This document shows, piece by piece, positions 9,168 to 18,089 of a stretch of 64,000 nucleotides of DNA. Position 1 is the first letter of the stretch; every line of letters starts with the position of its first letter. The stretch comes from Leeuwenhoekiella marinoflava DSM 3653 (GTDB lineage: Bacteria > Bacteroidota > Bacteroidia > Flavobacteriales > Flavobacteriaceae): contig NZ_FQUN01000006.1 of NCBI RefSeq assembly GCF_900129005.1, positions 124,001 through 188,000 on the forward strand. Direction: 5' to 3'. Under the pieces are notes generated by a model. The model was not told the DNA's origin. It saw nothing but the letters and a program-made list of their open reading frames with translations, and did no database searches. The position numbers were made by a program, and so were the translations under genes.

Positions 9168-10637
9168 ATGAAAAATAAATTTTTAATATTCCTTTTCTCT
9201 TTAATCTTGAGTTCTTGTGGAATCACAAAGCGAGATTTTGAAGTTGATCAAAATGTGAACATTCCCGATGATTTTTTAAAAGAGGAACTTGCAGCAGAAA
9301 CTACAACAAACTCCGAAGTGATACAAGACTGGTGGTCAAATTTCAATGATCCGGTTTTAGATACGCTTATTGAAAAAGCTCGTAAACACAATCTGGACAT
9401 CAACACGGCGATTGCTAACTTTTATGCATCGCGGGCATTTATAAAAGGTACTAAATTTGATAGAATACCTACGGTGACAGCTAATGGAGATTATACCCGT
9501 ACCCGTCTGGGAGAAAATGTTTTCGTACAGGGTTCTAATCCTACTTATAATACGTTTAATACCAGTTTTGATGCTTTTTGGGAAGCTGATCTCTTCGGAA
9601 GGGTTTCCAACCGAATTAAAGGAGCAGTAGCCAATAGTCAAATGGCTCTGGCCGATATGCAAGGCGCTTATGTGAGTATTTTTGCGGAAGTAGCTACTAA
9701 TTATATGGAGCTTCGCGGAACACACTATTTGCTAGACATTGCAAATCGCAATTTAAAAGGACAGCAGGGTACGTATGATTTAACCTTGCAGTTATCTGAA
9801 GCAGGAACCAGCAATAATCTTGACGTTTCCAGAGCACTGGCGCAGCTTGAAAATACGCGGGCAACCATACCACCACTTAAAGCCCGTATTGAAGCTTTAA
9901 AAAACAGTTTGAGTGTTTTAATAGGTGAAGTTCCCGGTAATTTAGATGCAGCTTTAGTAAGTGATCAACCTTTACCCAGTCTACCAGTTTCAGTAGGAAT
10001 AGGAGATGTAAACGAGTTATTAAGACGACGCCCAGATATCAGAAGGGCAGAAGCGGCTTTACAGGTGCAAATTGCTCAGTATAATATTTCAGTAGCAGAG
10101 CTTTATCCTAAAATACAGTTTGGTGGCTCTATAGGATTTTCGGCAGTAGATTTTGCAAACTTCGGTCAGAAAGAATCCTTCACTTGGAGTATTATGCCTA
10201 GCATCAGTTGGGCTGCATTCAATCTTGGGCGTGTGCGGCAACAAATACGCCAAAATGATGCATTAACACTGGCAGCGCTTAACCAGTATGAAAAAGCAGT
10301 TTTAGAAGGTCTGGAAGAGCTTAAAACACGGTTGGCAAACTATGCTCAGGAATTAGAAAGAAGGGCCATTTTAGAGCGATCTTCAACAGCAAGTGCACAG
10401 GCGGCACAATTTGCTAAAGATAGATACCATGCCGGTCTGGATAGTTTTATAGATTATCTAAGTGCAGATAATACCTTGCTTCAATCAGAAAATTTATTGG
10501 CGATTAGTGAAATAGCCTCTGCAACTTCTTTAATAGCGATTTACAAGGCTTTAGGTGGCGGTTGGGAAATCATTTCTGAAGAAGAATTAGACAACAGGTT
10601 TGAAACGATGAAAGTAACTGAAAAGACTTCAGACTAA
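9168..10637 (+). CDS. efflux outer-membrane channel lipoprotein (TolC/OprM/NodT type)
   Basis: This 489-residue outer-membrane factor starts with a lipoprotein signal (LILSSC, Cys 17 as the lipidated residue). Two OEP repeats are visible. The first begins around NSEVIQDWWSNFNDPVLDTLIEKA with SFDAFWEADLFGRVSNR. The second contains VNELLRRRPDIRRAEAALQVQIAQYNISVAELYPKIQF (in shorter pieces: LLRRRPDIRRAEAAL, AELYPKIQFGGSIGF) and ends with ALGGGW. It completes the adaptor-pump-channel set and is the last gene of the operon; no strong terminator is seen in the following 158 bp. Confidence 0.94.
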   Translation: MKNKFLIFLFSLILSSCGITKRDFEVDQNVNIPDDFLKEELAAETTTNSEVIQDWWSNFNDPVLDTLIEKARKHNLDINTAIANFYASRAFIKGTKFDRIPTVTANGDYTRTRLGENVFVQGSNPTYNTFNTSFDAFWEADLFGRVSNRIKGAVANSQMALADMQGAYVSIFAEVATNYMELRGTHYLLDIANRNLKGQQGTYDLTLQLSEAGTSNNLDVSRALAQLENTRATIPPLKARIEALKNSLSVLIGEVPGNLDAALVSDQPLPSLPVSVGIGDVNELLRRRPDIRRAEAALQVQIAQYNISVAELYPKIQFGGSIGFSAVDFANFGQKESFTWSIMPSISWAAFNLGRVRQQIRQNDALTLAALNQYEKAVLEGLEELKTRLANYAQELERRAILERSSTASAQAAQFAKDRYHAGLDSFIDYLSADNTLLQSENLLAISEIASATSLIAIYKALGGGWEIISEEELDNRFETMKVTEKTSD

Positions 10638-10764
10638 GTAGAAGTTAGGTCGTTTTTTGATAACTGAATTTATAATTAGAATACGCAGTAGCATTTTAAT
10701 AAAGGGTAACCTTTCAAACACAAATTTTTGCATATAGAATTTATTTTTAAAATTATAAAGAACC

Positions 10765-10777
10765 GATTTTGGTCATT
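10765..10777 (+). promoter_or_regulatory. 13-mer operator candidate, copy 3
   Basis: GATTTTGGTCATT is identical to copies 1 and 2, but here it lies only 18 bases before the start codon of the AraC-type regulator, with no TAnnTTTG box between them. That position would suit autorepression. Confidence 0.6.
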
Positions 10778-10795
10778 ACTTCATACTTTTAAAAG

Positions 10796-11686
10796 ATGAC
10801 CCAGACAGAAATACCGGTTTATGAGACAAGTAATGCACTGAGTGAAGCTATGGGTTTCCCTCATAGAAGTCATATACCCAATTTTGATGTGTATGAATTG
10901 GGTAGATTAGAGCCTTCTGCGCGTCGATGTATGCCGCCTTACAGACAAGGTTTTTATCAGATAGGGATATTGAGTTATGTGGGAGAGAGCAAGTTGAATT
11001 TAAATACAGACTGGATCTCTCCAGAAGAATATCCGTTATGGTTTGTAGTTCCCGGTCAGGTTTTTTCGTGGGTGCGTGACGAGAATATGGCCGGATTTAA
11101 TATCATGTTTAAAAAAGAGTTTTTGATGAATGTGGTAGATAATGTAGTAGAGGATTTTCCGTTCTTAAAAATGTCTGAACGCAGTTTGTTAATGCTTACT
11201 AAAGAGGAGCATGAATCGTTGCTTTTTGATGCGCAACGTATGCATTCAGTATTTAAAAATCCGCACCCATATCAAGAGAAGATGTTAGAGGGTATGCTGG
11301 TCTCTTTTTTATACTTTTGCAAGGCTGTTTATGAGCGTTACAAGACGACCGAAAATCACCTTACACGCGCACAGGTTATTACTCAGAAATTTGAAATTCT
11401 GGTTGATAAAATGTATGTAGATACTAAAAACGTGGGGGATTATGCAGATGAGTTAAACATAACTCCTAACTACCTAACAACTACGGTAAAAAAGTTGACC
11501 GGTAAGAGTGCAAAAGATATTATTCAGGATCGGTTATTAGTAGAAAGTAAAAGTTTGTTGAAATTTTCAGGTTTAGATATAGGTGAGATTGCTTATCGAT
11601 TGAATTTTCAAGAACCAACACACTTTACACGTTTCTTTAAAAAATTGAGCGGGTTAACGCCTAATCAATTTCGACAAATGGATTAA
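10796..11686 (+). CDS. AraC-family transcriptional regulator, probable efflux regulator
   Basis: This 296-residue protein has an N-terminal cupin-like sensing half (about residues 20-170) and a C-terminal AraC double helix-turn-helix (about 195-293). The HTH shows VGDYADELNITPNYLTTTVK, SAKDIIQDRLLVESKSLL and DIGEIAYRLNFQEPTHFTRF (each split here at natural motif limits), ending LSGLTPNQFR. It lies directly after the efflux operon in the same orientation. The identical 13-mers before 4052, 4627 and this gene make it the likely regulator of all three (inference). ATG 10796 gives a normal N-terminus; the 13-mer sits just upstream of it. Confidence 0.9.
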   Translation: MTQTEIPVYETSNALSEAMGFPHRSHIPNFDVYELGRLEPSARRCMPPYRQGFYQIGILSYVGESKLNLNTDWISPEEYPLWFVVPGQVFSWVRDENMAGFNIMFKKEFLMNVVDNVVEDFPFLKMSERSLLMLTKEEHESLLFDAQRMHSVFKNPHPYQEKMLEGMLVSFLYFCKAVYERYKTTENHLTRAQVITQKFEILVDKMYVDTKNVGDYADELNITPNYLTTTVKKLTGKSAKDIIQDRLLVESKSLLKFSGLDIGEIAYRLNFQEPTHFTRFFKKLSGLTPNQFRQMD

Positions 11687-11781
11687 AAAATTGCAAAATG
11701 GGTACACCTATTGCAGTAAAAATTAATAAACTAAATCATATTTAAAATTGATCAGATTAGTTTCACATTATTAAGCATGCT

Positions 11782-12453
11782 ATGGAAGTTAAGAGAGTTG
11801 CGGTAGTCACAGAGGCAGGAAATGGATTGGGAAAGACTTTTGCTAAGATATTAGTAAACCATAATTATAATGTAATTCTGGCGGCAAGTAAGAAGAGTTA
11901 CGATACCCTCTCACTAGACGCGAATACCTTGCAGGATTTTAAATTGGTAAAGGTTGATTTTACTTCCTCAGAAAGTGTTTCTGAATTAAAAGGCCTAATA
12001 ACTTCGACTTACGGAAGGTTGGATCTTCTTATTAATAATGCAGAGATTGCTAACGGTTTTGGTCAAAAAATAAGTCAGTTGAAACTTGAAGAGGTAAAAG
12101 AGCTTTATGAGATCAACCTTTTTGCGGTGATTCGAATCATTCAGTCTTTAAAACCCGTGCTTGAGGTAAGTGATGATCCCAGCATTATTAATATCACCAG
12201 TTCTTTAGGTGATATTACAAAAATGACTGATGATAATTTTTGTTATTCCAATTACTGTATGACCGCCTATGCCACTTCTAAAGCAGCTTTAAATATGTTT
12301 ACACATCTTCAGTGTAAAGAGTTTAAACCTTCAAAGATTAAAATAAGTAGCTTTGATCCTATTTCTTTAAAGAACTGTACACATAATTCGGTAGTAATTT
12401 GTGATGGAATTAAAGATGAATTTGTTAAGCTGATTTCTAAAGCTTCCCTTTAA
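11782..12453 (+). CDS. SDR-family oxidoreductase, divergent
   Basis: This 223-residue classical-size short-chain dehydrogenase has a Rossmann start (VAVVTEAGNGLGKTFAKIL), an Asp-containing VDFTSS after the third strand, the NNAG motif altered to NNAE, catalytic Ser in NITSSLG and the Y-A-T-S-K catalytic dyad in TAYATSKAALNMF. The usual PG motif after the sixth strand reads FDPIS. The catalytic Ser, Tyr and Lys are kept, so it may be active, but nucleotide binding may be altered. It follows the AraC gene by 95 bp on the same strand. No substrate can be proposed. Confidence 0.82.
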   Translation: MEVKRVAVVTEAGNGLGKTFAKILVNHNYNVILAASKKSYDTLSLDANTLQDFKLVKVDFTSSESVSELKGLITSTYGRLDLLINNAEIANGFGQKISQLKLEEVKELYEINLFAVIRIIQSLKPVLEVSDDPSIINITSSLGDITKMTDDNFCYSNYCMTAYATSKAALNMFTHLQCKEFKPSKIKISSFDPISLKNCTHNSVVICDGIKDEFVKLISKASL

Positions 12454-12494
12454 AAGCTTTTAACGAAATAATTTTCTAAAATTCTAAAGACGCA

Positions 12495-12623
12495 CTATTT
12501 GTTTTGAGCGAAATAAGTGATTAAACGATTGTGATTGTTAAAATCAAGTTTATAAACAATCTCTGAAACCGAAAGATTTATAGTAGAAAGCAATTCTTTA
12601 GGTTTTTCAATCAATAATTTTAA
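12495..12623 (-). pseudogene. truncated AraC-family HTH fragment
   Basis: The minus strand reads 42 residues between two stops with no start codon. The run KPKELLSTINLSVSEIVYKL followed by DFNNHNRLITYFAQNK matches the second helix-turn-helix of AraC regulators (LLLNTDLSVSEIAYKLGF and so on). Everything upstream of the HTH is missing. This looks like the stump of a regulator lost through rearrangement next to the IS66 remnant. Confidence 0.55.
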
Positions 12624-12719
12624 TTACAATACAAATTTTGAAAGTATCCATCCGTCTAAGTGCATCTTTTCAGAACCCTTTGTAGATTCTAATTTAGCGG
12701 TCTAAATCTAATCAATGGA

Positions 12720-13320
12720 GCGCACAATAAGGTCAAGCTGCTGCATTGGCAGTCTGGAGGTTTTGTTTTGTATTATAAACGCCTGGAGCGTGGTACTTTT
12801 TAGTTGTCCGATTACGATGAATTTGTGGGAGGATTTCAATTAGATTACACCCAACTGGTGATGCTCATAGACGGGGTAGCCATCACCAATATTACCCGAA
12901 GAAAACGCTATAAAAAGCCAGTTAAATGCTGGTATATTTTTAACAAGGGTAGTATTTTAGCTACCCGATGACCTCTCAGGAGCTACAAAGAGAAAACGAG
13001 CAACTTCGCCAGTCCAATGAAGCCTTCAAGAAGAATATCTCCACTTTGGAGGTAGAATTTGGGCAGCTCTATAAGCTGATCCAAGGTTTTAAATCGGAAC
13101 GCTTTATTCCTGAGATCTTAGAGCAACAATGATCCCTTTTTCCTGAAGGTTCAGATAAGACAGGGCAAATAGCTAGCCCTAAAGAAACGATCACCTATAC
13201 CCGTTAAAAACAAAAGCCCGGCGCGTAGCAGCTTGCTGAAACACCTTCCGGTGCGAGAAGTCATTCTTGAACCAAAGGAAGGTGTAAGTACACTGAAAAA
13301 ATAGGGGAGGAAATTAGGGA
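12720..13320 (+). mobile_element. decayed IS66-family insertion sequence remnant
   Basis: Two IS66 genes can be recognised in pieces. At 12720-12930 a TnpB (Orf2) C-terminus reads NKVKLLHWQSGGFVLYYKRL, has an in-frame TAG at 12801, and continues DYDEFVGGFQLDYTQLVMLI and RRKRYKK. At 12968 a TnpC-like N-terminus begins (ENEQLRQSNEAFKKN, FGQLYKLIQGFKSERFIPE). It has stops at 13130, 13205 and 13226, and a frameshift near 13235, after which LKHLPVREVILEPKEG and LKKIGEEI are readable. The catalytic domain and both ends are missing. It is inactive and old. Confidence 0.82.
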
Positions 13321-13359
13321 TCAAGTCTAATTGTCGTTTTTAAGCAAGATTTGTAGTTA

Positions 13360-13373
13360 ATTCTGTACAGAAT
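13360..13373. repeat. 14-bp perfect palindrome ATTCTGTACAGAAT
   Basis: This is a perfect dyad in the gene-free stretch after the IS66 remnant. A second perfect palindrome, GTATAGCTATAC, lies at 13446-13457. They are operator-like in form. No promoter or gene is attached to them. Confidence 0.45.
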
Positions 13374-13506
13374 AGAATGCTGCATTTTTCACTCCCCTAA
13401 ATGGACTTCTAAACGCACCTTATTCTAAGCTATTTGCATAATCCCGTATAGCTATACATATACTATTGATAAGATAGGAATACTTATAGATAACCCCAAA
13501 GTCAGT

Positions 13507-13563
13507 CCACACTCCAACCACATTCACCCACAGATTTTGTGGTAAAGTGTGGTTTCAGTGTGG
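13507..13563. repeat. triple-dyad array of CCACA boxes (57 bp)
   Basis: CCACA occurs at 13507, 13518 and 13528, and its complement TGTGG at 13538, 13548 and 13559. All three pairs share one symmetry centre at 13535, and successive boxes are 10-11 bp apart, about one helical turn. The stretch can also fold as a long imperfect hairpin with 7-, 9- and 5-bp segments and a 5-nt loop. It lies 28 bp beyond the stop of the DUF5686 gene. No T-run follows on either strand, so it is not an ordinary terminator. Confidence 0.6.
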
Positions 13564-13591
13564 TGTCATTATGCTTGTACTTGGAAAGATT

Positions 13592-16051
13592 TTAAAAACT
13601 AAGCCCAAAAACAAATACACCATCCGTATTGGGGCCGTTAATCGAGCGAACGTAATCAATTCTTAAAAATTTCAATTTACCAAAACCAAGATTACCTATA
13701 CCTGCAGAAAACTCATAATACGGTTTGTTTTCATGAGTTATTAAGCTGTGACTTCCCAGTATGAAATTTGCGTTTAAAGCACGTATTCCGGGAATTTTGC
13801 CAAGGATGAATCCTTTAAAGTTATGCTCTAAATGCCCCTCAAAATAGCTGCTGTTTGTACTGAAATCATAATATGGAAGCAGATTAAATCCGTTAAGATG
13901 TTTGCCTTCTAGATTAATTCGGGTTTGATTCCCTGAGAAATGCTGGTAATCAACAAAACTGATGTTGTCTGAATTAAAGAAAGTACCGCCACGCAAATTA
14001 TAGCCAAAACTTCCTTTATTTGAAATATCAAACTCTTGTTTAAGTTGTGCTGCAAACTGCGTAAAATTAAAATCACTGATTGAGGCTGCAAAAGTTTGCT
14101 CAATGTTGAGAGTAAGTGTAGGATATTTTGATTCACCAATATTGAATTTTCCATCAGGATAACTCATATATTTTTGATCAAAATTGATGACAGCTCGTGC
14201 ATTTAATTTTCCCAGTTGATGGGTTTGTATTGCCGGTGTGCTAGAATCATTAGGAGCTAAGGGATTGTTTGAAGTATAATCTATCCGATTTTTAATCCAA
14301 ACCTGATCTGTTGTGTTGAACAATGGTGAACGCTTTTCATAAGAAGCATTTGCATAGAATTTAAATCCATTAAAAAGCTCTTCACTATAGAATAATCGGG
14401 CATAATCCAGTTCGTATACTTTCATATAATTCCGTTCCCAAAATAAGGTTGCAACGCTATTAATCAAGGTTGAAATAGGTTCTCGCGCGTTAAATTGTTG
14501 CACTTTTGTACCACCCAAAAGTCCCATAGTTCGGTTTGAGCTTCTGTTAAAGCGCTTGGTCAGGCTTCCTGTAAAACGCAGTCGATCATCATCTATACCA
14601 TAGTTGGCATCTAGATTTGCATAGGTAGCTTGTTTGTAATCTTCAGTCCACGTGTTGTAAAACAAGCCGGCTTTTGCGTTAAAGCCCTGTACGGTATTGA
14701 AACGGAGTTCTGGCAACGGACCTTTATATCCCACACGCCAACGCTCATAAGTGTTATTGTATGTGTATCCCAACAAAGGATCTGCTAGGCTGAATTTATT
14801 ATTCACCCCATCAATAGAATCTTTATACGGTTTAGAATCGCGTATTTCTTGCAGACTATCTTTTACCACATAATCAGAGCGCTCTTCGAGTGTTAGAGGA
14901 ACGGGACGTATTTTTTGCCAAAATAGGCTGTCTTTTTTATTGGCTTCAGGCTGAAAGCTCAATACTTCATTGGTAAAACTCGTACGGTCAAATTGGGGTT
15001 CAAAATTATAATTACTATATACAGCTGTAAATCTTCCGTTACCGCCAAAGCCTAAGAGTTTAAAACTAAAGTCTATACTTTGTGAGATTTTAATCCAGAG
15101 TTCTTTTTCAGCATCATATTTAAAATTGTGCTTAAAAACCAATTCCTCAACGAACGGAACTTGTATCGCAGTTCCTGTAGTTTTGAGGTCTGCACCATAC
15201 AATTGCCAGTCTTCTTCAACGACATAAATGATTCCTTCAAAAATACGATCGTTTTTGCGTTTTGGCGTGACTTCAATTTTATTGATTAATTTTTTATCTT
15301 CGCGAAAAGCACCTACGAGCTTATAACTGTAATAACGAAATGCATTATCTGCAATGGGAGAAACCAGCTGCGAATTGATCTCAAGTGTATTGTTATAGAA
15401 CGAATAATCAGCTTCCTGAGCACTATTGAAGCTAAAACCGTTGTCATTACCACTCACTTTACTGGCGGTAATGGTTTCTTTAAAATCGTCAGGTGCTTGA
15501 TATGCAATTTTAGAAATTGTCTCACTTAGGTACACAATACCAGTTCTAGTGGAGTCGAGACCACCACCCAGATCTCCAATTTTCTGACCCAGGAATTTCT
15601 CAGGAGCATTTTCTACACGCCATAAACCTCTGGAATAAAAGTCGGCGGTATAGGCATTTTGCTTCTTTAGGATTTCAGGCTTTTTGTTGATTACTTCCCT
15701 GATGATTCGGTCTGCAGGATTACCTTTTGTATCTACTATGATCTCATCTAGCGATGTAGTTTCTTCAGTTAAAACAGTGTTGAGTTCGTATGGATATTGA
15801 TCAATACGAACCTCAAGTTCTTTTGTGGTATATCCTAAAAACTGAAAAACAACGGTGTATGTACCGGCTTTAGAAAGTGATAACGAATAATTTCCGTCGC
15901 CGTTTGTGGTCGTTCCGGTAGTAGAATTTTTTAAGTAAATATTTACGTAGGGTAGTGGCTCGTTGTCACTATTTGTAACAAGCCCGGTAATCTGGCTGTA
16001 ACCGCTTAAGCACGTGCATAGCAGAAAAATAAAAAGTAGCTTTTGGATCAT
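13592..16051 (-). CDS. DUF5686 / carboxypeptidase-regulatory-like outer-membrane protein
   Basis: This 819-residue outer-membrane protein has a signal peptide (residues 1-19, CLSGYSQ). A CarboxypepD_reg-like beta-sandwich follows at about 20-105 (ITGLVTNSDNEPLPYVNIYL, NGDGNYSLSL, YTTKELEV). A DUF5686 body with many amphipathic strands predicted to form a beta-barrel ends in the aromatic-terminated DGVFVFGLSF. The N-terminal domain is like that of TonB-dependent receptors, but no plug domain is seen. The family is widespread in Bacteroidota and its function is unknown; transport or surface assembly is only a guess. It stands alone, 115 bp from smpB, which is on the same strand. Confidence 0.85.
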   Translation of the reverse strand: MIQKLLFIFLLCTCLSGYSQITGLVTNSDNEPLPYVNIYLKNSTTGTTTNGDGNYSLSLSKAGTYTVVFQFLGYTTKELEVRIDQYPYELNTVLTEETTSLDEIIVDTKGNPADRIIREVINKKPEILKKQNAYTADFYSRGLWRVENAPEKFLGQKIGDLGGGLDSTRTGIVYLSETISKIAYQAPDDFKETITASKVSGNDNGFSFNSAQEADYSFYNNTLEINSQLVSPIADNAFRYYSYKLVGAFREDKKLINKIEVTPKRKNDRIFEGIIYVVEEDWQLYGADLKTTGTAIQVPFVEELVFKHNFKYDAEKELWIKISQSIDFSFKLLGFGGNGRFTAVYSNYNFEPQFDRTSFTNEVLSFQPEANKKDSLFWQKIRPVPLTLEERSDYVVKDSLQEIRDSKPYKDSIDGVNNKFSLADPLLGYTYNNTYERWRVGYKGPLPELRFNTVQGFNAKAGLFYNTWTEDYKQATYANLDANYGIDDDRLRFTGSLTKRFNRSSNRTMGLLGGTKVQQFNAREPISTLINSVATLFWERNYMKVYELDYARLFYSEELFNGFKFYANASYEKRSPLFNTTDQVWIKNRIDYTSNNPLAPNDSSTPAIQTHQLGKLNARAVINFDQKYMSYPDGKFNIGESKYPTLTLNIEQTFAASISDFNFTQFAAQLKQEFDISNKGSFGYNLRGGTFFNSDNISFVDYQHFSGNQTRINLEGKHLNGFNLLPYYDFSTNSSYFEGHLEHNFKGFILGKIPGIRALNANFILGSHSLITHENKPYYEFSAGIGNLGFGKLKFLRIDYVRSINGPNTDGVFVFGLSF

Positions 16052-16166
16052 AAGAGAAGTTTTGCTCGGTAATCAACGAATTAATAAGTTAGAGCTTAGC
16101 CTAATATAATTTGAATTTCCCGAAGTAGTTCTCTTAAAAGACTCTGACTACTTTTTAAGTGTTGCA

Positions 16167-16631
16167 TTAATTATTAAATGCTTTTTTGATTTGACCTAAT
16201 CTTTTCTTAGAATCCCGGTCTTTAATAGTCTCGCGCTTATCATATAATTTTTTACCCTTAGCCAGAGCGATTTGCATTTTAGCAAGACCGCGATCATTTA
16301 TAAATAATCGCAGGGGGACGATTGTGAGTCCGCTGTTACGCACTTCTTTAAGCAGCTTATTAAGCTCACGGCGATTGAGTAATAACTTACGACTACTCTT
16401 AGGGGTATGGTTAAAATACGTAGCATGAGAATACTCTTGAATCGTCATATTGATCACAAAAAGTTCATTGCCTTCAAACTCGCAAAAACTCTCAGCAATA
16501 GAAGCTTTACCTTCTCTAATCGATTTTATTTCGGTACCGGCAAGTTTGATTCCGGCAGTATATTTATCAAGAATCTCATATTCAAAACGAGCCTTCTTGT
16601 TTTTGATGTTTATTGTATTGGTCTGTTTCAT
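16167..16631 (-). CDS. smpB: SsrA-binding protein SmpB
   Basis: This 154-residue protein delivers tmRNA to stalled ribosomes for trans-translation. Family hallmarks are KARFEYEILDKYTAGIKLAG, TEIKSIREGKASI, the FCEFEGNELFVINM strand, YSHATYFNHTP and the basic tail GKKLYDKRETIKDRDSKKRL. The length is normal. A minus-strand TATTTTTG -7-like box at 16639-16646 would place transcription almost at the start codon. It is divergent from the lipoprotein gene at 16757. Confidence 0.96.
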   Translation of the reverse strand: MKQTNTINIKNKKARFEYEILDKYTAGIKLAGTEIKSIREGKASIAESFCEFEGNELFVINMTIQEYSHATYFNHTPKSSRKLLLNRRELNKLLKEVRNSGLTIVPLRLFINDRGLAKMQIALAKGKKLYDKRETIKDRDSKKRLGQIKKAFNN

Positions 16632-16756
16632 AACACTGCAAAAATACTAATTTCTGAGTTGGGCTGCTATTGCTTTTAATTGCTTTAATTTTGTGGTTAA
16701 ATAACCCCTAAAAACGAGTAATAGATTTATAGCTGTTACTCCTTAAATTAATTAAA

Positions 16757-17506
16757 ATGATTTATAGAATATTCTTAATATTTATTACGTTACTCATCTT
16801 TTCTTGCAAAGAAAAACCTCAAAATCTGGATGTAAATACCATCATAGAAAATGCGATTACCCGAGTAGGTGGTGCAACCATAAATACGTCTACGATTACA
16901 TTTCATTTTAGAGATAAATACTACAGGGCCAATCGTGATAACGGGTTATACCGTTTAGAACGCAGCAGTGATGCTGCTTTTAAGGATACCTTAGATCAGT
17001 TGACCAATTCTGATTTTAAACGCTTTATCAATGAAAAAGAAGTTGCTGTTGCAGACTCGCTAATCACGTCGCTTTCGGGCGGGGTAAATTCTGTGCATTA
17101 CTTTTCAGTGTTGCCGTATGGTTTAGATTCTGAAGCGGTAAATGCTAAAAAAATAGGCGAAGCTACTATAAATGGAAAGACCTATTATGAAATTCAAGTG
17201 AGCTTTAGTCAAGAAGGTGGCGGTGAAGATTATGAAGATCAATATATGTACTGGATCAATACCGAAGATTTTACAGTAGATTATTTAGCTTATAATTATC
17301 ACGTAAACGAAGGCGGAACGCGTTTTAGAGAAGCTTATAATGCAAGAGAAATCAACGGAATTCGATTTGTAGATTACCGCAACTTTAAACCGGAAGAACA
17401 GTTTCCATCTCTTGAAAGTCTTGACAGTTTATTTGTAAACGATAAACTTGATTTACTCTCTAAAATAGAATTAGAAGACGTTACCGTAACTGAATATTCA
17501 AAATAA
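16757..17506 (+). CDS. lipoprotein, DUF6503-like
   Basis: This 249-residue protein has a lipoprotein signal (LLIFSC, Cys 17). The mature part has the character of a family of Bacteroidota lipoproteins with an LolA/LolB-like fold (IENAITRVGGATINTSTITF, FRDKYYRANRDNGLY, YWINTEDFTVDYLAYNYH, GTRFREAYNAREINGIRF). I assign it to DUF6503 only by resemblance. Its function is not known. A possible -7 box TAATTTTG lies at 16686. It is convergent with the histidine phosphatase gene downstream. Confidence 0.7.
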   Translation: MIYRIFLIFITLLIFSCKEKPQNLDVNTIIENAITRVGGATINTSTITFHFRDKYYRANRDNGLYRLERSSDAAFKDTLDQLTNSDFKRFINEKEVAVADSLITSLSGGVNSVHYFSVLPYGLDSEAVNAKKIGEATINGKTYYEIQVSFSQEGGGEDYEDQYMYWINTEDFTVDYLAYNYHVNEGGTRFREAYNAREINGIRFVDYRNFKPEEQFPSLESLDSLFVNDKLDLLSKIELEDVTVTEYSK

Positions 17507-17532
17507 ATAATCGAAGGGTTTCTAAGGTGAAT

Positions 17533-18072
17533 TTACTCTTGGCTCCAGCTGTTAAAGTCTTTTACATCAACCTCGGTCTGACCATTTTCTACTTTCACTA
17601 TGTAAAGAAAACCGTATTTAGAATCATCAATCTCATCATACTTATCAGATCCCACAATCGCATTTACAAAAGCAGGAGTTGTATTGCTATGACCTACAAT
17701 TAGAACAGTTTTTCCGGAAGTTTCCTGTTGAAATTCTTTATTAAATAAATTAGTAGGATCGTAAAGTTTTACCTGTAAATCGTTTTGGTTTGCTGTAGGT
17801 AAGGCAGTGCTCTTAGTTCTTCTAAAATCAGTGCTGTAAACAGCATCAAAACCAACACCTTTTAACTCATTTGCCCAGAATTGCGCACGCGCCTCACCAA
17901 CATCGGTAAGAGCAGGGTCATCACCAGCGTTTGCACCGCGTACTTTGTCGGCATGTCTTATAAGATAAAACGTAGCTTCCTGAGAAGTATTAGTGTCTAT
18001 AGCCGTCTCCTTGGGTTTGTCTTTACAAGAAAGAATCAATAGCATTAACAAGGATAAAAGTAATCTGATCAT
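17533..18072 (-). CDS. histidine phosphatase family lipoprotein
   Basis: This 179-residue protein starts with a lipobox (LLILSC, Cys 16). The histidine-phosphatase core follows: FYLIRHADKVRG carries the nucleophile His of the RHG-type motif (RHA here), PALTDVGEARAQFW and VYSTDFRRTKSTALPTA are conserved, and VLIVGHSNTTPAFV carries the second catalytic His. It is likely a periplasmic phosphatase of the SixA/phosphoglycerate-mutase-like superfamily; the substrate is unknown. A minus-strand TAAATTTG box at 18090-18097 is a good promoter candidate, 18 bases before the start. Confidence 0.88.
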   Translation of the reverse strand: MIRLLLSLLMLLILSCKDKPKETAIDTNTSQEATFYLIRHADKVRGANAGDDPALTDVGEARAQFWANELKGVGFDAVYSTDFRRTKSTALPTANQNDLQVKLYDPTNLFNKEFQQETSGKTVLIVGHSNTTPAFVNAIVGSDKYDEIDDSKYGFLYIVKVENGQTEVDVKDFNSWSQE

Positions 18073-18089
18073 AGCTGTTTGATTTTAAA

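Noticed and set aside
12438-12460. Weak hairpin around AAGCTT at the end of the SDR gene
   Set aside because: Only about 7 bp of A:T-rich stem with no T-run; too weak to call a terminator.
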